This document shows, one piece after another, positions 1 through 5,765 of a DNA stretch of 6,633 nucleotides. The notes below the pieces were generated by a model. It was not told the origin of the DNA, ran no database searches, and saw nothing but the letters and a program-made list of their open reading frames with translations. Both the position numbers and the translations under genes were made by a program. Positions within the stretch are counted from its first letter, which is position 1. The number at the start of each line of letters is the position of its first letter. This DNA comes from Bryobacterales bacterium (lineage in GTDB: Bacteria; Acidobacteriota; Terriglobia; Bryobacterales; Bryobacteraceae), in the NCBI GenBank assembly GCA_003139735.1, contig PLGA01000319.1:1-6633 (forward strand). Direction: 5' to 3'.

Positions 1-867
1 TGGCAGTACTCGAACACCAACTTCGTTATCGCCGGAGCCATCGTGGAAAAGGTCACAGGCCGGCCGTACATGGAGTTTCTAACGCAGCACATCTTCCGTC
101 CGCTGGGTATGCAATCGGTGTGGAATTCGGACGAGGCAAAGCTGACCCAGGTGGACGCGACGCCTTATTATCGCCACGCACTCGGACCGCTGCGCGTGGC
201 GCCCAAGGAGGGCCTCGGCTGGATGTTCGCGGCCGGTGAACTGGCTATGACCCCGCATGATCTGGCCTTGTGGGACGAGAGCCTGATTGCGCGGACGGTG
301 CTCAAGCCCGAGAGCTACAAGCAGATGTTTACTGAAGTGAAGTTGAAGGACGGCAAGGGAACGCACTACGGGCTGGGCGTCGATGTGATGGAACTCAATG
401 GCCACAGGGTGATAGAACACAGCGGCGAGGTTTCCGGCTTCGTTTCTGACAGCGAAGTGCTGGTGGATGATGGCGTGGCCGTGGCCGTGCTTACCAACCA
501 GGACGCTGTGGGCGCGGCCGCGACCATAGCGCACCTGGCCGCGCCGGTGGTGGCTGAGTTTCCGCCTACGGATGCGGAAAAACAGGCGATCGCAATTTTC
601 CGTGATTTGCAAAAGGGGCACATCGACCGGAGCCTGCTGGCGCCGAATTTGAGCGATTACTTTACCGCCGAGGCGCTGGCAGACTACAGCGAGAGCCTGG
701 CGCCGCTGGGCGAACCGCTCACCTTCCACCAGGTCACTACCGAGCAGCGCGGCGGCATGACCTTCCGCAGCTTTCAGATCGTCTACCCTGGCAAGCAACT
801 GCGGTTGACGACCTATGCCTATCCCGACGGCAAGCTGGAACAATACTTGATCGCTCCGGCGGAATAG
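1..867 (+). CDS. Serine hydrolase, beta-lactamase class C / PBP-like family (5' end missing)
   Basis: The reading frame is open from the first base, so the gene starts upstream of the window; 288 residues are visible. The class C beta-lactamase / penicillin-binding fold is shown by YSN at nt 7-15 (the Y-x-N catalytic motif), followed by a helix ending in VEKVTGRPY, the 'RPLGM' segment, an 'AAGELAMTPHDLALW' stretch typical of the family, and HSG at nt 418-426 in the place of the KTG triad. The nucleophile motif S-x-x-K must lie before the window. From about nt 550 to the stop there is an extra C-terminal domain of roughly 100 residues (starting near DAEKQAIAIF) that looks alpha+beta and may be SnoaL/NTF2-like; I cannot name it surely. 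Such proteins are usually exported esterases, D-aminopeptidases or peptidases acting in the cell envelope; the substrate cannot be deduced. The internal GTG at 43 is not the true start because homology extends before it. It is probably transcribed separately from ffh, since 135 bp and a hairpin lie between them. Confidence 0.85.
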   Translation, partial: WQYSNTNFVIAGAIVEKVTGRPYMEFLTQHIFRPLGMQSVWNSDEAKLTQVDATPYYRHALGPLRVAPKEGLGWMFAAGELAMTPHDLALWDESLIARTVLKPESYKQMFTEVKLKDGKGTHYGLGVDVMELNGHRVIEHSGEVSGFVSDSEVLVDDGVAVAVLTNQDAVGAAATIAHLAAPVVAEFPPTDAEKQAIAIFRDLQKGHIDRSLLAPNLSDYFTAEALADYSESLAPLGEPLTFHQVTTEQRGGMTFRSFQIVYPGKQLRLTTYAYPDGKLEQYLIAPAE

Positions 868-898
868 CGCCTATCCGTTTCCCAAAAACGCTAGGTGC

Positions 899-934
899 CC
901 CATCCTTTCGCCTTTTTTCTGGCGAAAGGATGGG
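899..934. repeat. Strong intergenic hairpin, 14-bp perfect stem with T-rich loop
   Basis: The arm CCCATCCTTTCGCC (899-912) is exactly complementary to GGCGAAAGGATGGG (921-934), with an 8-base loop TTTTTTCT. It begins 31 bases after the serine-hydrolase stop and ends 68 bases before ffh. No T-run follows the 3' arm on the + strand, so it is not a textbook intrinsic terminator, although a structure of this strength may still stop or stabilise transcripts. The pyrimidine-rich/purine-rich arms and intergenic location also fit a dispersed palindromic (REP-like) element; that is inference. No second copy is seen in this window. Confidence 0.7.
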
Positions 935-961
935 ACGCGATGAACCCCGTGCGCGAAGCGT

Positions 962-990
962 GTCTGGCGTCGGCAGTGCCGCGATACACT
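962..990 (+). promoter_or_regulatory. Candidate ffh promoter
   Basis: A -10-like box TACACT (985-990, four of six consensus bases) lies 12 bases before the ffh ATG. The -35 position with a 17-base spacer (962-967, GTCTGG) matches poorly. No purine-rich ribosome binding site lies between the box and the ATG. If the box is used, the 5' leader would be only about 5-6 bases. The call rests mainly on the -10 and the gene boundary. Confidence 0.35.
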
Positions 991-1002
991 AGTAGTTGAC
1001 CT

Positions 1003-2385
1003 ATGTTTGAAAACCTTACTGACAAATTGCAGCGCGCCTTCAAGACCCTTCGCGGGCAGGGCACGCTTACCGAAGAGAACATCACCGACGCACTGCGTGA
1101 GATTCGTGTGGCGCTGCTTGAGGCCGATGTCAACCTCAACGTGGCTCAAGACCTAATCGAGCAGATTCGCGTGAAGGCCGTGGGTACGGAAGTGCTGACC
1201 GCGCTTTCACCCTCCGAGCAGGTAATCAAGATCGTCCGCGACGAACTGATTACGCTGCTGGGCAAGGACACGGCGCGTTTCAAATTCGCCTCGCAGCCGC
1301 CATCGGTGATTCTGATGGCCGGTTTGCAAGGCTCGGGCAAGACCACTACCGCCGGCAAGCTGGCCGCATGGCTAAAAAAGGGCGGCCATCGGCCAATGCT
1401 GGTTTCGGTGGACGTTTATCGGCCTGCCGCGCGTGAACAGCTCAAGGTTGTGGCCAAGAGCATCGAAGCCAAACTTTACGAGGGCGATCAGAAGGGCGAG
1501 GCCGCAGGCTCCGCGCTGGTGGAGCGGCTGGCTCAGGAGGCGCGCCGCGAGGCCCGCAACATGGGCTGCGACACGCTGATCGTGGACACCGCCGGACGGC
1601 TGCACATCGACGAAGATCTGATGTCGGAGATGGAGCGGCTGAAAAAACTGCTCAACCCGTCGGAGATTTTGTTTATCGCCGATGCCATGACCGGCCAGGA
1701 CGCGGTGAACTCGGCGGCGGATTTTCATAAGCGCCTCGGTCTCACCGGCGTGGTGCTCACCAAAATGGACGGCGATGCGCGAGGCGGCGCGGCGCTCTCG
1801 ATTCGCCACGTGACGGGCCAGCCGCTGAAATTCGTGGGCGTGGGGGAGAAGCCCGACGCGCTCGAGCCGTTTCACCCGGACAGGGCGGCCAACCGCATTC
1901 TCGGCATGGGCGATATCCTCTCGCTGATCGAAAAAGCGGGCCAGGAAATCGACCAGAAGAAAGCCGTCGAGATGCAGCGCAAGCTCATCGAGAACGATTT
2001 TACGCTCGACGATTTTCGCGACCAGATGCGCCAGGTGAGCAAGCTGGGCTCGCTCGGGTCCCTGCTGGACATGATGCCGAAGGTGGGCATGCTCAAGGAC
2101 CTGAAAAACGTCAAGGTGGACGAGAAGGAAATCCATCGCGTGGTGGCCATCATCGATTCCATGACGCCGCGCGAACGGGCCAATCACATGATCGTCAATG
2201 GCAGCCGCCGCCGGCGCATCGCCAAGGGCAGCGGCGCCACCGTACAGGACGTCAACCAGTTGTTGAAGCAGTATTCCCAGGCCCGCAAGATGATGAAGAC
2301 GCTCTCCGGGGGCTTCATGGGGAAGAAGTTGGGCAAGATGAAATTGCCACCCGGCTTTCCGTTCGGGGACATGCCGGGGCGGTAA
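1003..2385 (+). CDS. ffh: Signal recognition particle GTPase Ffh (SRP54)
   Basis: This is the protein subunit of the signal recognition particle. It binds signal sequences on nascent chains together with 4.5S RNA and, through GTP-dependent pairing with FtsY, delivers ribosomes to the membrane translocon. The 460-residue product is full length for the family. The N domain is about 1-90. The G domain has P-loop GLQGSGKTT (107-115), DVYRPAA (137-143), DTAGR (195-199) and TKMDGDARGG (253-262). The linker GMGDILSLIEKA starts at 301. The methionine-rich M domain has the RNA-binding helix-turn-helix signature SRRRRIAKGSG (401-411) and a flexible Met/Gly/Lys tail. ATG at 1003 gives the normal family start (MFENLTDKLQ), though no ribosome binding site precedes it. 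It is the first gene of the core cluster, 77 bp upstream of rpsP. The SRP RNA gene is not in this window. Confidence 0.98.
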   Translation: MFENLTDKLQRAFKTLRGQGTLTEENITDALREIRVALLEADVNLNVAQDLIEQIRVKAVGTEVLTALSPSEQVIKIVRDELITLLGKDTARFKFASQPPSVILMAGLQGSGKTTTAGKLAAWLKKGGHRPMLVSVDVYRPAAREQLKVVAKSIEAKLYEGDQKGEAAGSALVERLAQEARREARNMGCDTLIVDTAGRLHIDEDLMSEMERLKKLLNPSEILFIADAMTGQDAVNSAADFHKRLGLTGVVLTKMDGDARGGAALSIRHVTGQPLKFVGVGEKPDALEPFHPDRAANRILGMGDILSLIEKAGQEIDQKKAVEMQRKLIENDFTLDDFRDQMRQVSKLGSLGSLLDMMPKVGMLKDLKNVKVDEKEIHRVVAIIDSMTPRERANHMIVNGSRRRRIAKGSGATVQDVNQLLKQYSQARKMMKTLSGGFMGKKLGKMKLPPGFPFGDMPGR

Positions 2386-2453
2386 AGCAGATGAGCTTTC
2401 CGCGCCGCGAACGTAAGAGAGCGGCCGATTTTACCGAGTTCCGATCTTTAGTT

Positions 2454-2458
2454 GGAGA
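2454..2458 (+). promoter_or_regulatory. Ribosome binding site deciding the rpsP start
   Basis: GGAGA lies four bases before the ATG at 2463. It favours that start over the in-frame ATG at 2391, which would add 24 residues with no counterpart in S16 and has no comparable upstream site. Confidence 0.75.
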
Positions 2459-2462
2459 ACCA

Positions 2463-2732
2463 ATGCTGATGATACGATTGGCGCGATTCGGCGCCAAAAA
2501 GAAGCCGTTCTATCGCGTAGTGGTTATCGAAAAGGAGCGTGCCCGCAACGGCCGCAACCTGGAAGTCGTGGGCCACTATAATCCCCTCAACACCCCCAAG
2601 CAGGTGCTCCTGAAGCACGACCGTCTGGAGTACTGGATCAAGAACGGCGCACAAATGTCCGACACCGTGAAGCGTCTGGTGGAAAAGAACCCCGCCGCCG
2701 CGCCGGAAACGCCCGCGGCTCCTGCGGCTTGA
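2463..2732 (+). CDS. rpsP: 30S ribosomal protein S16
   Basis: S16 is a small primary or early assembly protein of the 30S subunit body. The 89-residue product begins MLMIRLARFGAKKKPFYRVV and carries the family's hallmark stretches: an N-terminal RLxRxGxKxxPxYRVV-type strand, the GHYNPL motif near residue 37, and GAQMSDTVKRLVEK (about 62-75), where most family members have GAxPSDTV. A short Ala/Pro-rich tail (NPAAAPETPAAPAA) extends beyond the conserved core, a common variable feature. The start at 2463 is chosen for its ribosome binding site and conserved N terminus; ATG at 2469 (MIRLARFG) is a possible alternative two codons later. The position after ffh and before khpA-rimM-trmD-rplS matches the classical bacterial order. 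Confidence 0.96.
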   Translation: MLMIRLARFGAKKKPFYRVVVIEKERARNGRNLEVVGHYNPLNTPKQVLLKHDRLEYWIKNGAQMSDTVKRLVEKNPAAAPETPAAPAA

Positions 2733-2851
2733 TCCGCCTGGAACGGCCGCCCGACCGTGACGAAAGAACCATCGCGGAGCTTGCGGTGGGCCGGGGGGCG
2801 CCTCCGAAGCGTCGCGTTTGGCGTACCATGTGATTAGAGAGGGGCGGGATA
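2733..2851 (+). other. rpsP-khpA spacer with a small hairpin
   Basis: This is the widest gap inside the core cluster and holds no credible ORF. CCATCGC (2769-2775) can pair with GCGGTGG (2783-2789), including one U-G pair, around a 7-base loop. GAGAGGGG (2837-2844) is the likely ribosome binding site for khpA. No convincing promoter is visible. The structure could be an mRNA processing or attenuation element, but evidence is thin. Confidence 0.3.
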
Positions 2852-3082
2852 ATGAAGCAACTAGTCGAGGATATTGCGAAAGCTCTCGTTGACATCCCGG
2901 AGGAAGTTTCCGTCCGCGTGGTCGAAGGCGAGCAGGTTACCGTCCTGGAACTCAGGGTAGCCCAGAGCGATTTGGGGAAAGTAATCGGCAAGCAGGGCCG
3001 GACGGCGCGGTCCATTCGAACCATTCTGGGAGCGGCCGGAATGAAGCTGAACCGGCGCTTCACGCTGGAAATTCTGGAGTGA
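2852..3082 (+). CDS. khpA: KH-domain RNA-binding protein KhpA
   Basis: This is a 76-residue single KH domain of the KhpA/YlqC family, small cytoplasmic RNA-binding proteins known in Firmicutes to pair with KhpB (Jag/EloR) and affect cell division and small-RNA biology. The visible signature is [19 protein letters not shown], with the GxxG loop GKQG at residues 46-49 flanked by the expected I and R residues. The N-terminal helix-strand ([14 protein letters not shown], then [18 protein letters not shown]) is also standard for the family. Length equals that of typical members. ATG at 2852 is preceded by a purine-rich site. The stop overlaps the GTG of rimM by four bases (GTGA, 3079-3082), so the two are probably translationally coupled. 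It sits between rpsP and rimM, as is common. No khpB is seen in the window. Confidence 0.95.
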   Translation: MKQLVEDIAKALVDIPEEVSVRVVEGEQVTVLELRVAQSDLGKVIGKQGRTARSIRTILGAAGMKLNRRFTLEILE

Positions 3083-3615
3083 GCCTGCCGCGGGCCGGCG
3101 AGCCGGGTTGGGTCGCGGTAGCGGTACTTGGCAAGACGCGCGGGAACCGGGGTGAGATCACGGCCTTTGCGCTCAGCGGCAAGCCCGAGCGCTACCAGGC
3201 CTTGCGAGAAGTGTACCTGTTCCGCGAAGGCGCGCCAGGCGAGCGCCTCGAGGTGGAGTTTACGTGGTTCCACCAGGGAGGCCTGGTTTTCAAGTTCCGG
3301 GGAGTGGATAGCATTTCGGAGGCCGAGCGGCTGGTGGGCGCCGAAGTGCGAATCCCCATCGCCGAGCGTACGCCCCTGGAACCGGGCGAGTTCTTTCAGT
3401 CGGAACTGCTGGGCTGCGAGGTGATCGACCGGCGCACGGGCGAAAGCCTGGGACGCGTGGAAGGCTGGGAAGACTCGGGCGGCGCGGGCCTGCTGGCGGT
3501 GGAAGGCGGTTTGCTGATCCCCTTCGCGCGCTCGATTTGCGTGGAAATCGAGCCGGCGGCCCGGCGCATCGTCGTGGAATTGCCCGAAGGCTTGAAGGAT
3601 TTGAACCGATCGTGA
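3079..3615 (+). CDS. rimM: 16S rRNA processing / 30S maturation factor RimM
   Basis: RimM assists late maturation of the 30S head domain and contacts S19 and 16S rRNA. The 178-residue product has the two expected parts. The N-terminal beta-barrel domain carries GKTRGNRGE (18-26, the equivalent of the G-x-HGxxGE family signature, with Arg-Gly-Asn where many lineages have His-Gly). The C-terminal PRC-barrel begins near [13 protein letters not shown] (105-117), with GRVEGW (125-130) and [13 protein letters not shown] (145-157) and ending [10 protein letters not shown]. The GTG start at 3079 overlaps the khpA stop, with only a weak GGAA upstream, so expression likely depends on coupling to khpA. 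The stop overlaps the trmD GTG by four bases. RimM-TrmD adjacency is one of the most conserved bacterial pairs. Confidence 0.95.
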   Translation: MSLPRAGEPGWVAVAVLGKTRGNRGEITAFALSGKPERYQALREVYLFREGAPGERLEVEFTWFHQGGLVFKFRGVDSISEAERLVGAEVRIPIAERTPLEPGEFFQSELLGCEVIDRRTGESLGRVEGWEDSGGAGLLAVEGGLLIPFARSICVEIEPAARRIVVELPEGLKDLNRS

Positions 3616-4328
3616 TCTTCCACGTGTTGACGATCTTCCCCGAGTTTTTCGAGGGGCCGTTCGCGCATGGCGTGGTGAAGCGCGCGCAGGACGCCGGCAT
3701 CGTCGAGATCCGCATTCACAACCTGCGCGATTGGACTTCCGACCGCCATAAGACTGTGGACGACCGTCCCTTCGGCGGCGGCGAGGGCATGGTGCTCAAA
3801 CCCGAGCCGATTTTCCTAGCCGTGGAATCGATTTGGCCCGTAAAGAGCGCAGCCAGCAAAGTCGTGCTGCTTTCCGCGCAAGGCCGCGTCTTCGACCAAG
3901 CCATGGCGAACCGGCTGAGCGCCTGTTCGGAACTCCTGTTCATCTGCGGCCGTTATGAGGGTGTGGACGAGCGTGTGGCCGAACATCTGGCGGACGAAGA
4001 GATATCGATCGGGAGCTACGTTTTGAGCGGCGGCGAACTGGCTGCGGCGGTGGTGATCGATGCGGTGGCGCGCCTGCTGCCCGGCGTGCTGGGGAACGAT
4101 GCTTCCGCGGCCTTCGAATCGTTTCAGGACACCGGCCACGGCGAAGGCCTGCTGGACTGCCCGCACTGGACGCGTCCCGCCGAGTTTCGGGGCTGGAAAG
4201 CGCCCGAGGTGTTGCTGAACGGCAACCACGAGGAGGTCCGGCAATTCCGCAAACGGACGGCGGTTGAGAAGACCGCCCGCCTGAGGCCGGACCTGCTTTC
4301 CGAGCCGGGCCCAGAGGGCTCCCCGTAA
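3612..4328 (+). CDS. trmD: tRNA (guanine37-N1)-methyltransferase TrmD
   Basis: TrmD makes m1G37 next to the anticodon in tRNAs reading CUN, CCN and CGG, using S-adenosylmethionine, and so prevents +1 frameshifting. The 238-residue product starts [16 protein letters not shown], the standard N terminus. It carries PFGGGEGM (53-60), CGRYEGVDER (112-121), SIGSYVLSGGE (132-142, part of the trefoil-knot AdoMet pocket) and LLDCPHWTRP (180-189), where the Asp corresponds to the catalytic aspartate known in the family and a Trp replaces the more usual Tyr. The C-terminal tRNA-binding region (LLNGNHEEVRQFRKR) is intact. I chose GTG at 3612, overlapping the rimM TGA as GTGA; the frame is open further upstream to 3537, but that extension lies inside rimM and is not family-like. 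GAAGGA at 3594-3599 may serve as a distant ribosome binding site. Confidence 0.97.
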   Translation: MIFHVLTIFPEFFEGPFAHGVVKRAQDAGIVEIRIHNLRDWTSDRHKTVDDRPFGGGEGMVLKPEPIFLAVESIWPVKSAASKVVLLSAQGRVFDQAMANRLSACSELLFICGRYEGVDERVAEHLADEEISIGSYVLSGGELAAAVVIDAVARLLPGVLGNDASAAFESFQDTGHGEGLLDCPHWTRPAEFRGWKAPEVLLNGNHEEVRQFRKRTAVEKTARLRPDLLSEPGPEGSP

Positions 4329-4332
4329 GAGA

Positions 4333-4353
4333 GCGGTTGCCGGCGCGAACCGC
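4333..4353 (+). other. Small hairpin in the rplS leader
   Basis: GCGGTT (4333-4338) is complementary to AACCGC (4348-4353) around a 9-base GC-rich loop. It begins four bases after the trmD stop and lies upstream of the candidate rplS promoter. No T-run follows, so a rho-independent terminator is not supported; it may help separate trmD from rplS expression. Confidence 0.35.
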
Positions 4354-4380
4354 ATTCCTCAGCAAAACTCGCGCTCTTCG

Positions 4381-4388
4381 TATAAGAT
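4381..4388 (+). promoter_or_regulatory. Candidate rplS promoter -10 region
   Basis: TATAAGAT (4381-4388) offers two overlapping -10-like hexamers (TATAAG, TAAGAT) about 22-29 bases before the rplS ATG. The surroundings are AT-richer than the rest of the cluster. No clear -35 sits at the usual distance. The site would give rplS a separate transcript. Its downstream TAGTAG resembles the sequence after the ffh -10 box. Confidence 0.4.
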
Positions 4389-4398
4389 AGTAGATTAC

Positions 4399-4403
4399 AG
4401 GGA
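4399..4403 (+). promoter_or_regulatory. rplS ribosome binding site
   Basis: AGGGA lies six bases before the ATG at 4410, a good Shine-Dalgarno match and one of the clearest in the window, as expected for a highly translated ribosomal protein. Confidence 0.65.
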
Positions 4404-4409
4404 ATTCAC

Positions 4410-4754
4410 ATGCAGAACGCGTTGTTGACGAAATTCATTCAGAAGAACAAGCGGGCCGATGTCCCCGTGTTCCGGCCCGGCGACACGCTGCGGGTCCACG
4501 TGAAGATCAAGGAAGGCGACAAGGAGCGGCTCCAGGTGTTTGAGGGAACTCTCATCGCCCGCAACAATACCGGTTTGGGCGAGACCATCACCATCCGCAA
4601 GGTCAGCTTCGGCCAGGGCGTGGAACGCATTTTCCCGGTGCATGCCCAGGTAGTCGATCACATCGACGTGGTGCGTACGGGCAAGGTGCGGCGGGCCAAG
4701 CTCTATTACCTGCGGGAGTTGAAGGGCAAGGCGGCCCGTCTCCGAGAGCGGTAG
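4410..4754 (+). CDS. rplS: 50S ribosomal protein L19
   Basis: L19 lies at the interface of the 30S and 50S subunits, where it contributes to intersubunit bridges. The 114-residue product is full length. Visible family features are [20 protein letters not shown] (21-40), [13 protein letters not shown] (41-53), the [20 protein letters not shown] segment (57-76), and the very basic C-terminal signature [20 protein letters not shown] (94-113). The start is supported by a good ribosome binding site and conserved N terminus. It follows trmD by 81 bases, unlike the overlapping genes before it, and the gap holds a hairpin and a -10-like box, so rplS may be transcribed both from the cluster and on its own. 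rnhB begins 21 bases after its stop. Confidence 0.98.
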   Translation: MQNALLTKFIQKNKRADVPVFRPGDTLRVHVKIKEGDKERLQVFEGTLIARNNTGLGETITIRKVSFGQGVERIFPVHAQVVDHIDVVRTGKVRRAKLYYLRELKGKAARLRER

Positions 4755-4775
4755 TCATAACGCGGATCATTCCCC

Positions 4776-5462
4776 ATGCGACCCGAGTCCGCGGGCGCCA
4801 AGTTCCGTTGCGAAGCGACGCTGGAACGCGAGTTGCGCGCGCGCGGCTTTCATGCCATAGCGGGTGTGGACGAGGTAGGGCGCGGCGCGCTTTTCGGCCC
4901 GGTGGTAGCCGCCGCGGTGGTGCTTTCGCCGGACCGGCCGGTGCGCGGTTTGAACGACAGCAAACAGCTTGAACCGGAGCGCCGCGAAACGCTCTCGGCT
5001 CGGATTCGCGAACGCGCCGCGGGGTGGGCTATCGCGGCCGTGGACGCGGCCACCATCGACTCCGTCAATATCTATCAAGCGTCCCGTATGGCTATGCGGC
5101 TGGCCGTGAGCCGCCTGGATCCGGCGCCGGACTTCCTGCTGGTGGACGCCATGTCCATCGACTTGCCGATTCCGCAGAGGCCCCTGATCCAAGGCGATGC
5201 GCGCTGCCACGCCATCGCGGCGGCCTCCATTATCGCCAAAGTCTACCGTGACGCGTGCATGCGCGTTTGGGACCGCGTGTTTCCCGAATACGGGCTCGCG
5301 GGTCACAAGGGGTACGCCACGCCGGAGCACTGCAAGGCGCTCGACCAGCACGGTCCCTCGCCTTTGCACCGGCTGAGTTTCGCGCCGGTGCGCGCCCTTT
5401 CGCGGTTTCCCGTGGACGACGATCCGCAGATGGACCTGTTCCAGACGGCGGGTGCCCGATGA
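4776..5462 (+). CDS. rnhB: Ribonuclease HII
   Basis: RNase HII nicks DNA 5' of embedded ribonucleotides to start ribonucleotide excision repair and cuts RNA in RNA-DNA hybrids. The 228-residue product contains the complete D-E-D-D metal site: D32 and E33 in GVDEVGRGALFGPV, D124 in LLVDAM, and D141 in GDARCHAIAAASIIAKVYRD. The conserved LNDSKQL (59-65) and HKGYATPEH (177-185) are present. The N-terminal ~28 residues are somewhat longer than in short family members. After the catalytic domain, the C terminus carries QMDLF at 218-222, close to the bacterial beta-clamp-binding consensus. ATG at 4776 is the only nearby plausible start; no strong ribosome binding site is seen. It follows rplS closely, the usual place for rnhB, and its TGA overlaps the next gene's ATG (ATGA). 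Confidence 0.97.
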   Translation: MRPESAGAKFRCEATLERELRARGFHAIAGVDEVGRGALFGPVVAAAVVLSPDRPVRGLNDSKQLEPERRETLSARIRERAAGWAIAAVDAATIDSVNIYQASRMAMRLAVSRLDPAPDFLLVDAMSIDLPIPQRPLIQGDARCHAIAAASIIAKVYRDACMRVWDRVFPEYGLAGHKGYATPEHCKALDQHGPSPLHRLSFAPVRALSRFPVDDDPQMDLFQTAGAR

Positions 5463-5746
5463 CGCCGGCCGAACCGCAACCCGGGTTTGCCGTTCCGCCG
5501 GCGCCCCAGCGTTGGTATCACAGGCTGTTGGCGGTGCTGTTCGCCACCATCTGCCTGGAGATCGGGTGCTACCTGGCGGTATTTCCCTGGACTTCTTCCA
5601 CCACCGATTTCGCCGCCATCCACCCGCACTGGCGCCAGTACCTGGACAACTTATATGTCCGGGGCGCGATCAGCGGCCTGGGCTTGGTCAACCTCTATAT
5701 CGCCCTTGTCGAGATCTTCCGTCTGCGGCGCTTCGCCCGGCGGTAA
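5459..5746 (+). CDS. Uncharacterised two-helix membrane protein coupled to rnhB
   Basis: I do not recognise a named family. The 95-residue product has a proline-rich N terminus (1-17), a first hydrophobic helix at about 23-42 (LLAVLFATICLEIGCYLAVF), and a roughly 25-residue loop with FPWTSSTTDF and HPHWRQYLDNLYVRGA. A second hydrophobic helix at about 69-87 (GAISGLGLVNLYIALVEIF) is followed by a basic tail RLRRFARR. Positive charges at both ends predict cytoplasmic termini with the aromatic loop outside. The start ATG at 5459 overlaps the rnhB TGA by four bases, which strongly suggests translational coupling. The frame is open back to 5255, but that part lies inside rnhB. Base composition matches its neighbours. 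The FPW and LYVRGAISGLG segments look like conserved motifs of a lineage-specific family, from memory and unchecked. Function is unknown. Confidence 0.8.
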   Translation: MTPAEPQPGFAVPPAPQRWYHRLLAVLFATICLEIGCYLAVFPWTSSTTDFAAIHPHWRQYLDNLYVRGAISGLGLVNLYIALVEIFRLRRFARR

Positions 5747-5765
5747 TCCGTTGAGGCGGTTACCG
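5741..5765. terminator. Convergent hairpin containing both stop codons
   Basis: CGGTAA (5741-5746) pairs with TTACCG (5760-5765), and CCG (5748-5750) with CGG (5757-5759). This gives a 9-bp stem with one bulged T at 5747 and a 6-base loop TTGAGG. The TAA of the membrane-protein gene and the TAA of the minus-strand GNAT gene lie inside opposite arms. No T-run follows on either strand, so factor-independent termination is unproven, but the location between convergent genes suits a bidirectional transcript-end structure. Confidence 0.45.

Noticed and set aside
43..867. GTG at 43 as the true start of the serine hydrolase
   Set aside because: The frame is open to base 1 and the preceding codons (WQYSNTNFVIAGAI) carry the family's YSN motif, so the gene is cut by the window edge.
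868..1002. SRP 4.5S RNA gene next to ffh
   Set aside because: The conserved SRP RNA tip (the GGAA tetraloop with flanking symmetric loop sequence) is absent; only the simple hairpin is present.
2391..2462. N-terminal extension of S16 from ATG 2391
   Set aside because: The 24 added residues do not resemble S16, and a good ribosome binding site precedes ATG 2463.
3537..3611. Longer TrmD starting at 3537
   Set aside because: The extension lies within rimM coding sequence. The conserved TrmD N terminus begins at GTG 3612 in a GTGA overlap.
4767..5369. Large antisense ORF opposite rnhB
   Set aside because: It is opposite strongly conserved RNase HII motifs and rich in Arg/His/Ala as expected of a GC-rich shadow frame; no family features seen.
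5255..5458. Longer form of the membrane protein beginning inside rnhB
   Set aside because: The extra part is an out-of-frame reading of rnhB, low in hydrophobic structure, and the ATGA overlap at 5459 gives a natural start.
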